A stretch of DNA of 64,000 nucleotides, taken from NCBI GenBank assembly GCA_037892935.1, contig JAYXKI010000001.1, forward strand, positions 186,001-250,000. The letters are read 5' to 3'. How positions within the stretch are numbered: position 1 is the stretch's first letter; each line of letters starts with the position of its first letter. The notes below the pieces were generated by a model. The model saw nothing but the letters and a program-made list of their open reading frames with translations. It had not been told where the DNA came from and searched no databases. The position numbers were made by a program, and so were the translations under genes. The stretch comes from Phlebopus portentosus (lineage: Eukaryota; Basidiomycota; Agaricomycetes; Boletales; Boletinellaceae). This document shows positions 1 to 12,829 of this stretch, piece by piece.

Positions 1-2544
1 CACGGCCTCCACATAAGAGCAAGTAGGTATTTTCCATTTTGCTTCCGCCCTCCGTAGTGGCACATCATTGCTGTACCGATATTCAGTTAACAAGGAGATG
101 GGGTCCCTGGAGAAGGGTCAGCGCAAGTGACTCAACAGCGCAGATGGTCTTGAAACAGCTTTCCGTTCATGAATACTCGCTGAGGGGCTCAGGCGCCTAC
201 TGTATGTGGTAACCTGCCTCCAGGCGTCTATTTTTTCATCACCATTTCATCACTTACCTGAATCGCCGTTGCTCTGCTGATCGGACGGTCAAAGCTGGTC
301 CTAATGACAGCTTTCGCTTCCTAGGACACACATCAATTAGTTTTTCTTTGGTGGTGAGATCGGAGAGGTGCATCCGAAAACGGCTAAAACAAGAGTAAAT
401 AGACAAGACAAACCGGCGGAAATGCCATGGTGGCGGTGCTGACGAACCGAGTGCCTGAAATTATCACCAGTTTAGAATTAACCTACATCTGATCTGAGCG
501 GGAAGCGAGTGACGACATATATGGGACAACAACGTACTTGTTATGTGCTTGTATGCGTGCGTTCATATGTTCTTTCGGAGCCCGACACGGGCGGAATGTG
601 GTGAGACGTTCACTTGAGTCAGCGTTTACTGCTCTGGACGAGTCCAGGCGAACATCTGGAGCCTCACGCCCCAGTGACTGTACTGCACTGCAGCACGAAT
701 TTCTCGATCTGATGCTTCGAAATGAGCCCGTTTCTCCGTTTATGGCGAAACGAGCAACTTCGCCGGAAAACGTGCAGACGGAAAGCACTAGTACCATCTT
801 CAACGTGTAAGATCATTGAGAACGTTTCGCGCGGCTGACGAGTCAGTGATAATAAACAAAAAGCCGATATCCAAGATAGAGTCCACCTATATTGAGTCAG
901 GTTCAAGGCCGGCCTAGTAGCGAAGTGGATGGCCGTAACAGATAGGTGGTTCGTTTTTGTCCAAATGCATCGGGTATTGATGCCTCGTGGCCGAAATCGG
1001 GCCGCAAGCTTGGGAACTTCGGAAGCAAGGTACTAGCAAAAGTAAATGAGAATTATAGTCATATTTTGTTCTGAGCTATCGGATTCGTCAACGAAGAACG
1101 TGAAAGTATCAATACACTCCAATCCATAAGAATTACCAGCTACATGGACTTCCGTTTTCACTAGCGGCGAGAAGAGGACATAGAGTAAGGTTTGATGATC
1201 CGTACCGATCTCTCACCTGTCGAATCGGCGAAGTCCATTTGGTCAGCAACCAGTGGCAAGTAATCATTTTCCAAGCCGATGACATACCTGAATGCGGCAC
1301 TGCCGGGATTGAACCAGCTCCATGATTCTCTGGTTCCAGTGCGATGCCAGTTCAATTCAAAGATAGAATAATGAGTCACCGTACTAAGACTTGTGCGAAG
1401 CATGATCGAATGGCGATACTAGCAGTATGTAAACAGGGGGGTGCACAGTTAGGAGGGAGCCCGCTAACAGAATCAGCTCGTGTCTGCTCGACATATTACA
1501 CAGCAGGCGTCATATTCCTTTCTCTCCGGAGCACCAAATGTAATCAAAAACCGAAGAAGACTTTGGACTTTTGAATGGTCTATTTGTCGACATTCGTCAC
1601 GTTTTTGGAAGTGTCAAAGTCAGGTATTGGTGGGCCCTTGGACGATCGGCCCTACGCCTCTCGCTTCTGAGCTTGGGCCAATGCTTCAGGTCATTGCAAT
1701 CATGTATTCTAGAAGACCGCAGTCGGGGGATCGCGGGTTTAATGACTACTTCCAATAGTTATCACGACTAATCTTAACAGGAAACGAGGTCAGCGATGGA
1801 CTTGATAAGATGGTAGATTGCGTGCCCCACCTCCAGAAGAGGTTCAATGCCATTACGAGTTAGCGTAAGTTTGCTCTCGGTAGGCAATGCGATACATAAT
1901 GGGATGAGTACAGTCCGTCCCAGGCCGTACGATTCCATTGCCTGTTTTTCCGTACGGATAAATCGGTCTTTGGGGTTCATTGGATACATCCGAAACTTAA
2001 GACTTGAGGTCCGCTCCATGAATCGGAGAACGGAGAACGCTCGAGTCAGTGTCATTTCAGTGGTTTCAGTGGTAAGATAGAATCAGGAAGCTCGAATACT
2101 TACTATTTACTGGTCGGTCAAGGTAATCCGGAAGTCGAATTAATATCCGTCTTGACCAGATAGCCATTGCAATGATCTCACCGCCGCCAAACCCGTATTG
2201 GGAGAGAATGCTATACCACAAATGAATCCTCAGGACAGCATTCCAAAGTCCTAAGCCAGTACAACGCCTCAAAGAGTATACCAGCATTACGAGCAAGCAT
2301 TCAAGTTCTAAGTGGAAGCGGACTTTGTGCTATTACGCCCACAAAGCAATGCGTGAAAATTTCACTTCTTGCATTACCATCCCTAGGACGCTGGAAAGAA
2401 AGAACGGCGATTCGCCAATTTCCTAGCTTTCAATATTTCGCTACGTGATCATGGTGGTTCGAGGCGAAGGTGCGTCCGCAGTCAAGCGACGCGTCTCAAT
2501 TTCCTTACTTTCACACTGACCTCCATCAGTCACACTCAAAGACA
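1..2544. other. Unassigned left-end region, no confident gene
   Basis: No protein family was recognised on either strand. The longest open stretches are about 60-105 codons and several are mutual shadows. On the minus strand, segments at about 2296-2066, 2055-1774 and 1403-1161 could be exons of one unrecognised gene, because they have protein-like composition and lie in order, but no domain motif, convincing splice chain or start supports this. The last few hundred bases before 2545 would hold the POP3 promoter. Relics of an older gene or mobile element cannot be excluded. Confidence 0.4.
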
Positions 2545-3923
2545 ATGTCATCCAAAGCAAATGCACAACAAAAAGATAAGATAGCTCGTGTACATCGAGG
2601 ACAATCTAACCGAAGGACGAAGGATAGAGGTGAAAGCAAGACGGTTTTCAGGAGTGTGCTCACGAATCCGTTTGAGGTGAAATGGTCCGTCTATTCGTTA
2701 ATCTGCTCTGGCTTTGCAATATTCGTTAAGTTCCTCCCAACTTTAGGCCCATCGTTACTCAGAATCTCCAGGATGCTATCTTAGAGCGTGTAATCGAGCT
2801 CATTCAGGGCGTTGCAGAATACAATATCAGCCGACAAAAGCGAACCCGCGAGACGCGCGCCATCAGTCGAGCGCAGAAAAGGGAAAGAAACCTGGACAGA
2901 TCCATGTACAAAATGAAATGGAGGTAGATGCTTCACAAGAAACCGGCGATAATGTTCCCAGCGCGTCAACGTCGACTGCATCAGCGTCTGCTCCTGAGAT
3001 TTTGCAGCACGTTACAATCGGGATCAACGCCGTCACGAAGCAGCTTGAGCAGCAATGCTGCATACCACGACAAAACATATCTTCTTCTGAAACGTTATCA
3101 AAATCCAATGCTGCGAAAACCAGCACGGACAGAGACGAAGTTGCAGTCGACGAGGTGATGGGTGACGCCAGCACAGACTCGGTGGTGGACCAAAATTCAC
3201 GCTCAAATCTCAACGTATCAGCCGATCCAGCCGCAACTCGTGCGCCAATTCGCACTGTGCTCGTCTGCCTCCCAGATATTGACCCACCGCTCCTCGTCGC
3301 GCACATTCCATATCTCGTGGCAGCATGTAACAGCAAAGCCAATCATAACAACAACGACAGCAGTGCCACGCACGATCCGAGTGCACGGATCAAGCTCATC
3401 TCGCTGCCGAAGGGTGCAGAAGTCAAGCTCGCGCAAGCCACGGGACTCCGGCGTATTTCTGTTTTAGCTCTCGATGTACGTGAATCCTTTGTATTTCCAC
3501 AGCTATTAACGGATTGCTTTTCCCACACTTTGTCTTTTTCTGCTCCTCTATGCTCTGCTCTGTATTTCTGTTTCACTGGTCGATCTCGCTTACATTTTAA
3601 CGCTTTAGGAAATGGTATCAAGAGATGAGATTCTATCACAGCACTTATCATATGTCGAAACGATCGTAGCACCGTGGCTTATGGGGCTCGGCGCTGCAGC
3701 TGCACCCGTACTGAGCGCATCAACCACCCCCAAGACTAAACCCAAAGCCATTCCGCCTGAACGTGTACGATTACTCCGTAGGCGTCTCGAGCCAACACAT
3801 ATCAAACAGCTGCGCACGACTGCGCCTAAGGACATGCGTGCTGCGAAGGCACTGCGCGCAAAAGGCCGAACACTGGCCAAGGAGGAGCGCAAGGCCAAGG
3901 AAAAGAAACCAGTAAAAAAGTAG
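2545..3923 (+). CDS. POP3: RNase P/MRP protein subunit Pop3
   Basis: Pop3 is a small basic subunit of nuclear RNase P and RNase MRP, which process the 5' ends of tRNAs and pre-rRNA. Three exons join well. Exon 1 ends in ...FEVKW with the intron at about 2684-2748. Exon 2 carries ELIQGVAEYNISRQKR, an acidic Ser/Ala-rich insert, and the family core HVTIGINAVTKQLEQ, CLPDIDPPLLVAHIP and LPKGAEVKLAQATGLRR ending at VLALD. A second intron follows (about 3475-3609) before EMVSRDEILSQHLSYVETIV. The tail is Lys/Arg-rich and ends KEKKPVKK. The start was chosen as the first ATG in frame with the basic N-terminus MSSKANAQQKDK. It converges with the hydrolase gene at 4135. Family assignment rests on recognised motifs, not on a search. 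Confidence 0.82.
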
Positions 3924-4134
3924 TACTAGTCTCGTTATGATGCCGTATTTGGAAGTGTATTATGGCAAAGATTAAAAGCATGCGTAATAAGGTTATCAAT
4001 GTCTGTCATGAAAATGCATTTCACAGCGAAGGCGTGGGTATGAAGGTGGAAATCGAAGATACATATCAACGGGAACGAAGATAAGCCGGAATGTAATGAA
4101 ATCAACGAAGAGCGATTTGCATCCTGGACTTTTT

Positions 4135-5728
4135 TCATTTTGCACAGGTTTCAATAGTCAAGCTTTCGAGGAACGCTTCGATCGCATCCCAATATGCTGG
4201 ATCATCCCACGTATCGTCTGCAACGTGCATACGACACGAGTTAGCGCGCGCCTGCAGACTTTGTCATGTAGACAACTTACTATGTGACCCCTGCGGGATC
4301 TCGACAAACTGCCCTTGTCGTGTCGAACGGGCACCCTTATCTGTCTTCGACGGCCCCTTCCTCCTCTTCCATCTGAGAACTGATGAAAGTCTTGGAGTAG
4401 GAAAAGCAGGGGGAGTAGTCGCTATTTCCCAGAGCTGGCGCATATGCTCTGGTGGGATAATCTCATCTTTTCTTCCGCTAAGCATAAGCAGCGATACACT
4501 GTGTGTTAATCGCTTGAGTGTCCGTGCCGAATCCCATTGCCTGAAGAAGGGGGCGACGAAAGAAAAGACAGGCATGATATCGGGAATGAGTCGACGCTAC
4601 GGATCCAGTATGTCAGTTCTCTCGGAATCGAGCACTGGATGAAAGTCCCCACTAAAGAAGTGAAGGTATTTTCGATGATAAGGGCCGAGATCTGTGATGT
4701 GCGCTTTGCTCAATGATATGATACAAATGCATAGGGGTGAATACTCGCTTTATCAGGATGGCGACCAGCAAGATCAATAGCCATCGCCGCGCCCATTGAT
4801 TGACCATATAATACCTAAATTGCTTATGTTAGTCAAAAGGCGATAAGACAAGAGTTACCAAAGAATCCTACAAGAGGACCTCTCGAAAGCTTCGGATGAG
4901 ACGAGACAAACTTCAAGATAGCCTTGGAAATCGTATAAAATTTCTGCAAGTTAGCATACTACCATAAATGAGCTACGCACATCTGCATCGCGCTGAAACC
5001 CTAGGAGGAACTCAGGTTTCAGATGCGTGCCGGAATACAAACCAACTGTTTACCTTTTGTCGATGGTCTACCTTCGGAGTGCCCATAGCTGGACGCGAAT
5101 CAGCCTTCCGTTCCTTGAAGCGTTATAAGGAAGCTCACCCCCTTGGCGATAGCATTAGCACATTACACCTCATTCTTTTGAAGAAAATCGATGCAAGTGG
5201 TAGGGTGTAACCGATATTGTCACTATTGCCGTGGAACATCACGACCGTGGGTCTTTGGTCGTACTCCTATGTGTCTCATGAGATTGTACGAATCTCCGCG
5301 AAAATTCCCCGAAGTCAGCCAACATGCGGGTGATAATATCTTGGGATGCCAACTCACAGACACTAAAGAACGTCAAAAAACTTGCAGAGTAATCAATTGA
5401 GTATTTGCGATCGCCCAAGTCTTTTTCAGATTGAAGGAGAAGATATGCGCGTATCTTTACTTTGTCTGATGTCGTGAGTGTCACATCTTCATATTCTAGT
5501 CCCCATGCTGAGGGAAGGTGTACCTCTAAAACAACTCAGATAAGTTGTGGCGTTAAGGTCGTACTGAGCCAAGCGAATACGTACCTCTTGGGAAAGGCTC
5601 GAATGCCCCCGGATAGAGCATAATATTTGGCCCATGTCGGAGTAAAGTGAGAACTGATTACACGTTACGAACCAAGTCCCAACCTAAACACGATATATAC
5701 GGGACCTACCAAATTCAGCAAAAGACAT
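4135..5728 (-). CDS. Bem46-type alpha/beta hydrolase (ABHD13-like)
   Basis: This is a serine hydrolase of the Bem46/ABHD13 family, usually anchored in internal or plasma membranes; the fungal substrate is unknown and Bem46 proteins are linked to polarity. Read 5' to 3' on the minus strand, exons give HGPNIMLYPGAFEPFPR, EVHLPSAWGLEYEDVTLTT, RPTVVMFHGNSDNIG (oxyanion HGN motif), SYGHSEGRPSTKG, VLYGQSMGAAMAIDLAGRH (nucleophile elbow GQSMG), ISALIIENTFTSL, RRLIPDIMPVFSF, LSGRKDEIIPPEHM (catalytic Asp strand) and FVEIPQGSHS (catalytic His), ending AFLESLTIETCAK. Ser, Asp and His are therefore all present. There are about eight exons. The start at 5728 (MSFAEFG) is tentative: the usual N-terminal membrane anchor is not obvious, so a further upstream exon is possible. 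Confidence 0.78.
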
Positions 5729-7048
5729 GACACCTGGTGTGCGTGCTTCAATGGAGCGTAAGTGAGTCTATAAGGTAGTACTGAGGACTAGTTGAATTGA
5801 TTGGCGATGTGCGCGGGTTGCTGCACGATCCGGGCGGCAACAGCAGTCGTCAAGTATGATGGTGGTGGAACGCAAGAAACCCGCGCGAGTCCAGCGCGTC
5901 TTCAGACAGGCTGACAGGACCACTGGTACTTACTTAGCAGCCTCGAGGCCTTATTCACGGCACATACAGTGATACACCGCATCGTATGACCCCATTTGCA
6001 GAATGGCCCGTGGTCAAAATACAAGGACGCATCAATATATCTATCATTTCCTGTCATGGTCTGCCTGTCTGTCTATCTATCTATCTGAAATAATATCGCT
6101 CTATCTCCGCGCTGATCTAATGCAAGTAGACCATTCGCATATCATCGGTTCATATAATTCATCAATCTGAAATTTCCAGAGCAAGCCGGGGAACTGAGTA
6201 CATTAGAATAAATCAAATGTAGGTCCATTAGGGACGTCGCTATAAACCAGAAGACATGGTTCTACCAGTCGCCACCTGCTTTTTAGGAAGCAAACCGTCC
6301 CAACTCCACAAATTCATTAATATTTGTACATTTTGGAATAATGAATTGTAAAAAAAATGATAATGAAGAGACCTCAAGTTCCAGCGATATGCTGCTATTC
6401 GCAGAGGAAACGGGGGCAAGACCCGGATAAGGACATTGAAAAGCACGTTTGATAACCTTTTAAGCCTACACCTTGTATTGGAGAAGAAATGAAGACACAG
6501 AACACCCTTGATTCCACTTTTTCTGATTATCAACGGTGCCAGACGAAAAATGAAATTCTCTGCCAGTCACTTGAATGGTTCTAAGCTTCTACACGGAACA
6601 CAATTAATGTGTCGGTATCGAGACATTGTCGAAAGGTAGCAGTCGGAAAGCAAAGCTTCTCTACCCAGAAGACACCCTTGCATTGATAATATGAACTTGC
6701 CTTGCGCCAAAGGAAGCGGATGTGGTGGTACAGTGAATAAATGATCTGCGGGAAGCCAGCAAATCGGCCGGGAAGAAAAATTTACATAATTATAATTATG
6801 TAATCGAAGATCACTTTGCGTAAACTCACCAAACAAAACGAACTCTTCTGAACACGCAAACTTCAACAAGCAAACTCAGGCCCACCTGGTAGTCTTCTGG
6901 CTTGCCGGCCCTCTTTTTTGGAAATAAAACCTCTCAATGTGCTTGTGCAAGACTGCAACCTTGCCAACCTGACCTCGGAAGCCACTCGCTCTAGATCTGA
7001 GTGTAAGATCCTGTCGCGATCGTACAGGTATCTATTTCACCAGACTAG
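5729..7048. other. Intergenic region, no gene seen
   Basis: About 1.3 kb between the divergent hydrolase and dCMP deaminase genes. Only short shadow frames are present. A short (TCTA)n/(CTGT)n simple repeat lies near 6065-6087. It should contain both promoters; no specific site is recognised. Confidence 0.4.
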
Positions 7049-8562
7049 ATGTTCATTGTCATAATTGGAACAAGGGCATCTGGGAAGTCTACAATCAAAG
7101 AGTACTTGTTGCAACACAAGAAATTCAAGCATGTTCGCTTGGTGTACAGTGGCAAGACAAAAGGGAGTCTCTCAAGTGTGGTACGTTCGCCTCTGTTTCT
7201 TCTTTGATCTCGTTGTCATGAGCTCACGACGTGAAACAGGATGAAGACGGACAGACATTCCAGTCAATAGGAAATGGTGATGTGGCAAGTGACACAGGTT
7301 TGAAGCTTGACAATCCGAAATCCTTCATCTCAATGACAACCAGCTCGGCATCCAATATAGCCGAAGTCTTGAAGGACGAGCCGAACACAGTCCCAGACAT
7401 CGATGGTGCGCTCGGATTCACGGATCCTGCCCGACTTCTCGACCACATCACGCGAAACTGGCGCGACAACTTTGTCACAGAGGACATAACAACGCGAGCC
7501 GTACTCGAGCCATTCCTCAAACGACCCTTCGTACTGCTCGTCAGCGTCGACGCACCTACTTTAACGCGCTACACCAGATACCAGAAGTATTCCCGCTCTC
7601 CACCTGCACCAAGCAAATTCAATTTCTTTAGTAACCGCACCTTATTTTCCTCTAGCCGACATGGCCCTCCCTCGTCGCAAGCCGCCGCAGAGTCCCTCGA
7701 GAATTTCGTCGCAGATGACGATCGCATCTCGTTTGGCCCCGATTCTGACAACGTCACATCGGCATACCTCTTTGCGAGCCAGCACCTCTGCCACGTCAAC
7801 ATCATCAATGCGTTCCCAAAGCTCGAACAGCTGTACAGTCACCTCGAAGTTATCAACTTACTTAACATGGATAGACTACGGCCCAGTTGGGATTCATATT
7901 TCATGGTAAGGGCTTCTAGTAGTGGAACCTGTGATATACAGAGCTTTGACACGTGTACACGCTCAGAAACTGGCTTCTCTTGCTTCTCATCGCTCAAATT
8001 GCATGAAGCGGCGTGTTGGAGCAATTTTGGTCCGTGACCATTCGATTATTGCAACCGGGTATTCACCGCCACTTACATACATTCCTTATTGTTTCACTCA
8101 CGAACAGTTGCTCGCAGATACAATGGCACCCCATTTGGTGTACCGAACTGTAACCAGGGTGGCTGCAAGCGGTGCAACGAGGGAGTACTAAGGACAGTTG
8201 AAGGGTTCGAGGAGTGCTTATGCATTCACGCGGAGGAGAACGCTCTCCTTGAAGCCGGCCGAGAAAGGGCAAGAGGTGCAATCATTTACTGCGACACGTG
8301 AGTTCTCTCTTCATTCTGACTTGCACAACACGTTTATCACGTCACTTTTGTAGATGTCCTTGTCTCAAGTGTACAATAAAGATTGTCCAGAACGGTGTAC
8401 GAGAAGTCGTCTACAATCTAAGCTACAAGATGTAAGCAACCCAATGATCACCTTGATTCCACCATCTAATCTTATCATGTAATCTGCTACAGGGATGCAT
8501 CGTCTGCTCGAGTTTTCCAGACTGCCGGTGTCAAGATGCGACAATACTCCCCACCAGCATAG
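7049..8562 (+). CDS. DCD1: Deoxycytidylate (dCMP) deaminase with N-terminal P-loop domain
   Basis: The enzyme deaminates dCMP to dUMP, feeding thymidylate synthesis. The protein opens MFIVIIGTRASGKST, a good Walker A (GTRASGKS), followed by about 200 residues of nucleotide-kinase-like sequence, including DPARLLDHITRNWRDNFVTED and RPFVLLVSVDAPTLTRY. The C-terminal half is the zinc deaminase: SNCMKRRVGAILVRD, GYNGTPFGVPNC, a CIHAEENALL motif (HAE zinc/proton-shuttle site) and CPCLKCTIKIVQNG (PCxxC zinc ligands), ending KMRQYSPPA. Introns are at 7181-7239, 7906-7966, 8059-8116, about 8299-8353 and one near 8432-8492. The gene converges with TTI1, leaving only 87 bp. Family assignment is strong. 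Confidence 0.92.
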
Positions 8563-8649
8563 TCATCCACTTCAACACTTTCACTTATCTCCTGCTCTGA
8601 CTTCGTTGTTGTAGAATCTGCATTGTACATACATTGGGTTGCACATTTG

Positions 8650-11600
8650 TCACGTATTTTCATCTTTATCGTTTGGTCGTGGTGTCCTAGCTAGGTCTGC
8701 AAAGATGATATCCACATTCTGTTGTACATCCCATTTCGGCTGTTCGAGATGTTTGAGATGCGGTATGCCGGGTGTGCATGCCGTGGATGTCAACACAAGC
8801 CACACCGCATCTTCGTTGTTTTCGCCAAACGCAACGTACAGGTCGCGTGCGGCCGCTTGTAGCTCCTCGTGTGCGCCTCTTGACAAGAATCGTCGGAATG
8901 AAAGCAGAACGTCCCAAGCACGACGATCTTGTACTTGAACGCCCCCGCGTACAGCAGCTGTCATTGTTGCGAGCATTGCGCGATACAGGCGATGCGAGTG
9001 AGTATAAACCGATTCAGTACCCACACCTGGCACACCAGTGTATCGACGCGCGAGTGCGCTTTGCTCATCTGCAGCATCGAGGCGTGCAAGCATACGTCGG
9101 AAGAGGGGCCAGACATCGTCCCAAACGCGCTGAGTCATGAAAGATCCATGCGCGCGGGTAAGTGCCGCGACGAAAGACGCTGCTGCAGCCACAACTGGCG
9201 TTTCTGAATCACTCAAGCGGTTGACAACGAAGGGCCAAGCGCGGTGAACGGCAGGAAGGAGCGAAGAAGCTGGCAGAACAGGTGCGGCTGTAGTAAGGAG
9301 GACTAATATACACGCGCGGATGGAAGGTGCACCATGAGTAAGGAGTGTAATAGATCGCGAAACGATCTGTGCTGTCAATTGTTGGGTAGGCGTCGCTGGA
9401 GGGTCGTCGAGAGGGCTTGCTTCGTTAAGCAACTTCTTCTCTTCCTCCTGTTCTTCCTCGGTCATCTCCTTAGATTTTCCCTTTCCAAGAGGTCCTCGTG
9501 GAGTGCCTCCGGCGGTATCATCCTCAACATCTTCGACGCGAGGAGGCGCATCATGACGATGCTCAAGCCAGTGCATGAAGTTGTCAAAACGCGTCTCATC
9601 CGGTATATTCTCTGATCCATCTTCCACCTTATCTTCCGGTTTCTGAGGGGGCTCCTCCGAGCCTATGACTTTCACGACTTCATGTAGAGCCTCCAGGAGG
9701 CTCTCAACGACAACGCTATACCCGTGAAAATCGTCCAGGCGGTCAAAACATTCCTCGACGACATCGCTCGCACGTTGGACGACATCACGTCCGACCAGTC
9801 TTACGAGTATGACAAGTACTCGAGCCGCATCGATCTCTAGCCAGCGTCGAGTCAAACGCCGTGAAACCGCGTCAAGCGCATAGTCAAAATTCGAGAGTAA
9901 CAAGTTTCCGGGAGTTGCGCTACCGACTGCACGGGTGACATATTGAAGAGCAGCGAACGCACTGCTTGCAAGATGCTCGGACGGCTGCACGAGGGAGTGC
10001 AGGATCGGATAGAGAGCATACAAGAGTAGTGTGGAGAATCGCGATTCCAATATCGAAGCCGACACTGCAAGAAGCTGGAGAGCTAAGGACTTGACAAGGA
10101 CAGGCTGAGATCGGCGATTTGGTGTTGCAGCAGGCGCTCTGGATGACATTATGTCGAGCCTCGTCTCAAGCGGGTTCAGTCCCTTGACGAACTCAATGGT
10201 CGGTCGCTCTTCATCTGCGTCTACATCCATTGCTTCCTGTCCTGCTTCATCAGTGTCCATCTCTTCTTCCACATCTTTGTCCCATAACTCAGAGATTGCC
10301 CTTGTCAGCCATCGGGCGAACTTTTCAATTTTCTGCTCCTCCTGTTCTGATGTTCTGATGGTCTGGCGCTTTCGTCTTCGTCAAGCCATACCCCGGCAAC
10401 ACCCTCCAATATTCTACAAGCGCACCAAAAAGCGCCGACTGCGCTCGCTTCTCCACTACGTGCTATTCCAACACGCGCAAACCACTCAATTGCAAAGAGG
10501 CAAGTCTCGCCACCAGCGGATCCGAGGGCATGAAGCATTCGCTCAAGTGCAACATGAGTCTCACGAGTTCCGATGTTATTTAGTGTAGCCACAGGGAATA
10601 TAATACGCTCATCCGGGATACCCTCGAGGAGGCCGATTGCGCCAGCGCCTATAATGGTCGGGGGAGGAGAAGCAAATTCGATTACAGATAGCAACCGCCA
10701 ACCCCATTTCTCAATATGACCTGCGGGTCCTAAAAGACGTCCTACGCCAGCGCCAGCAGGGGCAAGACGGCATGCAGCTTCAATCTGACCGGCTACATGC
10801 ATGATTTTCGCATCCGCCCTCGTGGGCAGTAATCGCGGCAAGGCAGAAAGATTATCTGCCGTATGCTGCAATAACGTTTGCAGAAGTTCATGACTGCCTT
10901 TTGTAGAAGGTGCGAGAAGAGAGTAGAGAGCGCTGCTTGCATGCTCGGAAACGGATGGAAAGCGTGAATTGGAAAGTGAGAGTAGAAAGGAAACGAGTAA
11001 CGGTCTGGATTCTGATAGGGTTAGACGTGCTTTGGAGAGAAGAGATTGGGAAAGAGATGAGAGGGCCAATAAGGCAGCAGGTGTCGGATGTGAGATCAGC
11101 GATGACAACGAGTTCAGCGCGATCAGTAGTTGAGAGGAAGTTGCACGTAGCCAAGATGCTGAGCGTGTCGTTTCATAGACCTTGTCTGATAGTGTGCCTG
11201 GCCTCGAGGAAGCTGCCGCTTCGCTGCTAACAAGTTCAGTAAGATCCTCTAGCCCGTTGACCTCCTTGACGAGATTCGCTGCAAGACATGGCTCATCTCC
11301 AATGGCCCGGACGATTGCCACGTCCATGACGCGCAGAGATGCCGCAACTACGGAACCATTCGCCCAGCCTTTGCCCTTGGGTCCATTAGCCGTTCTACCA
11401 AGTGCGATCCGCGTCATCGAGCTCACAACTCCGGGTAAAATGGACGGCATGACAGAATCCGGGACGTATAATGAGATGATAACCTCCACGGCATTCAACG
11501 AATGAAGTTGCAGAGGAAGGTACTGGGAAATCGCGGTCTCAAGTAGCGCATTCAGTGTTTGTCCGAGCACTGGGACAAGTTTTTCGGCCTGTGCATGCGT

Positions 11601-12187
11601 CTGCAAGGTGGACAATCGCATATTCGCGTTGTATGCATTTCGAACGTCGTCTGAACTTTCATCGGTCGAATCAAGGTCGGCTGAACGGTCCCTAAGTAAG
11701 CACAAGATGAGTCGGACTGCCGCATCCTTGGTTTCATCGTCCCTTTCTCTTCCTTTCCCCTTCGACCATAGTCCTCCCAGCACTGCTCCCGCTAGCATTA
11801 GTACTTGCTCCCAAACACCTTCCTCACACGTCCACCACCACCAACGAAACAGTAACTCCAGAACTTCGAAGAGTTTCTCCAGAACCTGGTCCGGAATACT
11901 AGGGTTATCATTGCGGCTGAGAATAGTTTGCAATGGGAAAAACGTGTATGAAACCAGCGCGGGTTTGAGCCGCGCATGGTCTTCGTCCACTTTCTTGAGG
12001 AGTGACGAAAGATTCGACAGAAGTGCGAGAACTTGCGATGTATTCTTGTTGTTTAAACGGGATTGCGACAGCAAGGGAACGCAAATGGCTTTCAGCTGCA
12101 ATCACGCTAAGTTAATCTTGCAATAAACATGATATATTTCGTGCTGACCTCTAGAAACAACTTCTGAGATTCAACATCTGGCGCCAT
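8650..12187 (-). CDS. TTI1: TEL2-interacting protein 1 (Tti1), HEAT-repeat scaffold
   Basis: Tti1 forms the TTT complex with Tel2 and Tti2, an Hsp90 co-chaperone for PIKK kinases (TOR, ATM/ATR, DNA-PK-like). The roughly 1,140-residue protein is almost all helical HEAT-like repeats. Recognisable family blocks include YTFFPLQTILSRND, IPDQVLEKLFEVLELLFRW, NLLLSNFDYALDAVSRRL and FDRLDDFHGYSVVVESLLEA. Exon 1 encodes MAPDVESQKLFLE (12149-12187) and the first intron is 12096-12148. A second, 56-nt intron at 10347-10402 (GTGTTG...CATCAG) restores frame between the two long coding blocks and removes an apparent frameshift. The C-terminal half carries an acidic linker. The 5' half and promoter were duplicated and survive as a relic near 15.7-16.2 kb. 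Confidence 0.88.
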
Positions 12188-12829
12188 TCCTAGGCAAATA
12201 GATTCGCGAAATACTTTATACGTCCTTCCACACAGGCAAAATCATGAAATAGCTTGAATGAATAGGGAGGACGGACATTTCATTTTAATGGCGTACAGGA
12301 GTCGTAGCCAGTGGTTCGAATCTGTCCAATTCTCCCCCGATTACTTGATTACAAATGAGTTCTCACATTTCAAAGTCTTTGACGATAAATGCTGACTAAT
12401 GGAACCTTTGATGGACTGTTCACGCAGGGTTAGAACTTAGTGCTGCAATCTCCGGCGAGGACACGCATCATGCCTTCAAATTCTAGCTAGTAGGCCGAGA
12501 TTACATGTAAATCCAACTCAAGCGGTATGCTGTACGTATCGTTGAATAACCTAGTACTCTTGAATCTGATGTCCAAGTCACTTTCCGATCACATCACTAG
12601 TCGCAGAGAAGTCAAGGCTCCGCAACCGAGAATGAGTCTGAACGAGTCGAGTAAAAGATAGCTGGCTTTGACTGACTCGGACTGGCAATAACGACCTGTT
12701 CATCCATCCATCGGCGGAAATAAGGCTGTGCAGAGCACGCTGCAGTGCCTGAATCCGTATCACTCTTAAGCGCCGTGATGATCTACAAAATGGAGCCATC
12801 TTGCATCTTATGTTTCTCCATTGCTCTTG
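12188..12829. promoter_or_regulatory. Divergent TTI1/ABC promoter region, duplicated downstream
   Basis: This is the non-coding interval between divergent TTI1 and the first ABC transporter. Its parts recur at about 16.05-16.74 kb in the same order. Examples are the stretch just upstream of the TTI1 start and the block beginning TCCAAGTCACTTTC (12572 versus 16529). No specific factor site was identified. Confidence 0.5.

Noticed and set aside
1295..1350. tRNA-like T arm (GGTTCAATCC with paired stem, minus strand)
   Set aside because: No matching D arm, anticodon arm or full acceptor stem could be found at the right spacing.
10305..10402. Apparent frameshift splitting TTI1 into two open frames
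   Set aside because: A 56-nt GT-AG intron (10347-10402) joins the two frames, so no lesion is needed.
12300..12345. GGTTCGAATC resembling a tRNA B box
   Set aside because: The flanks cannot form a T stem and no A box lies upstream.
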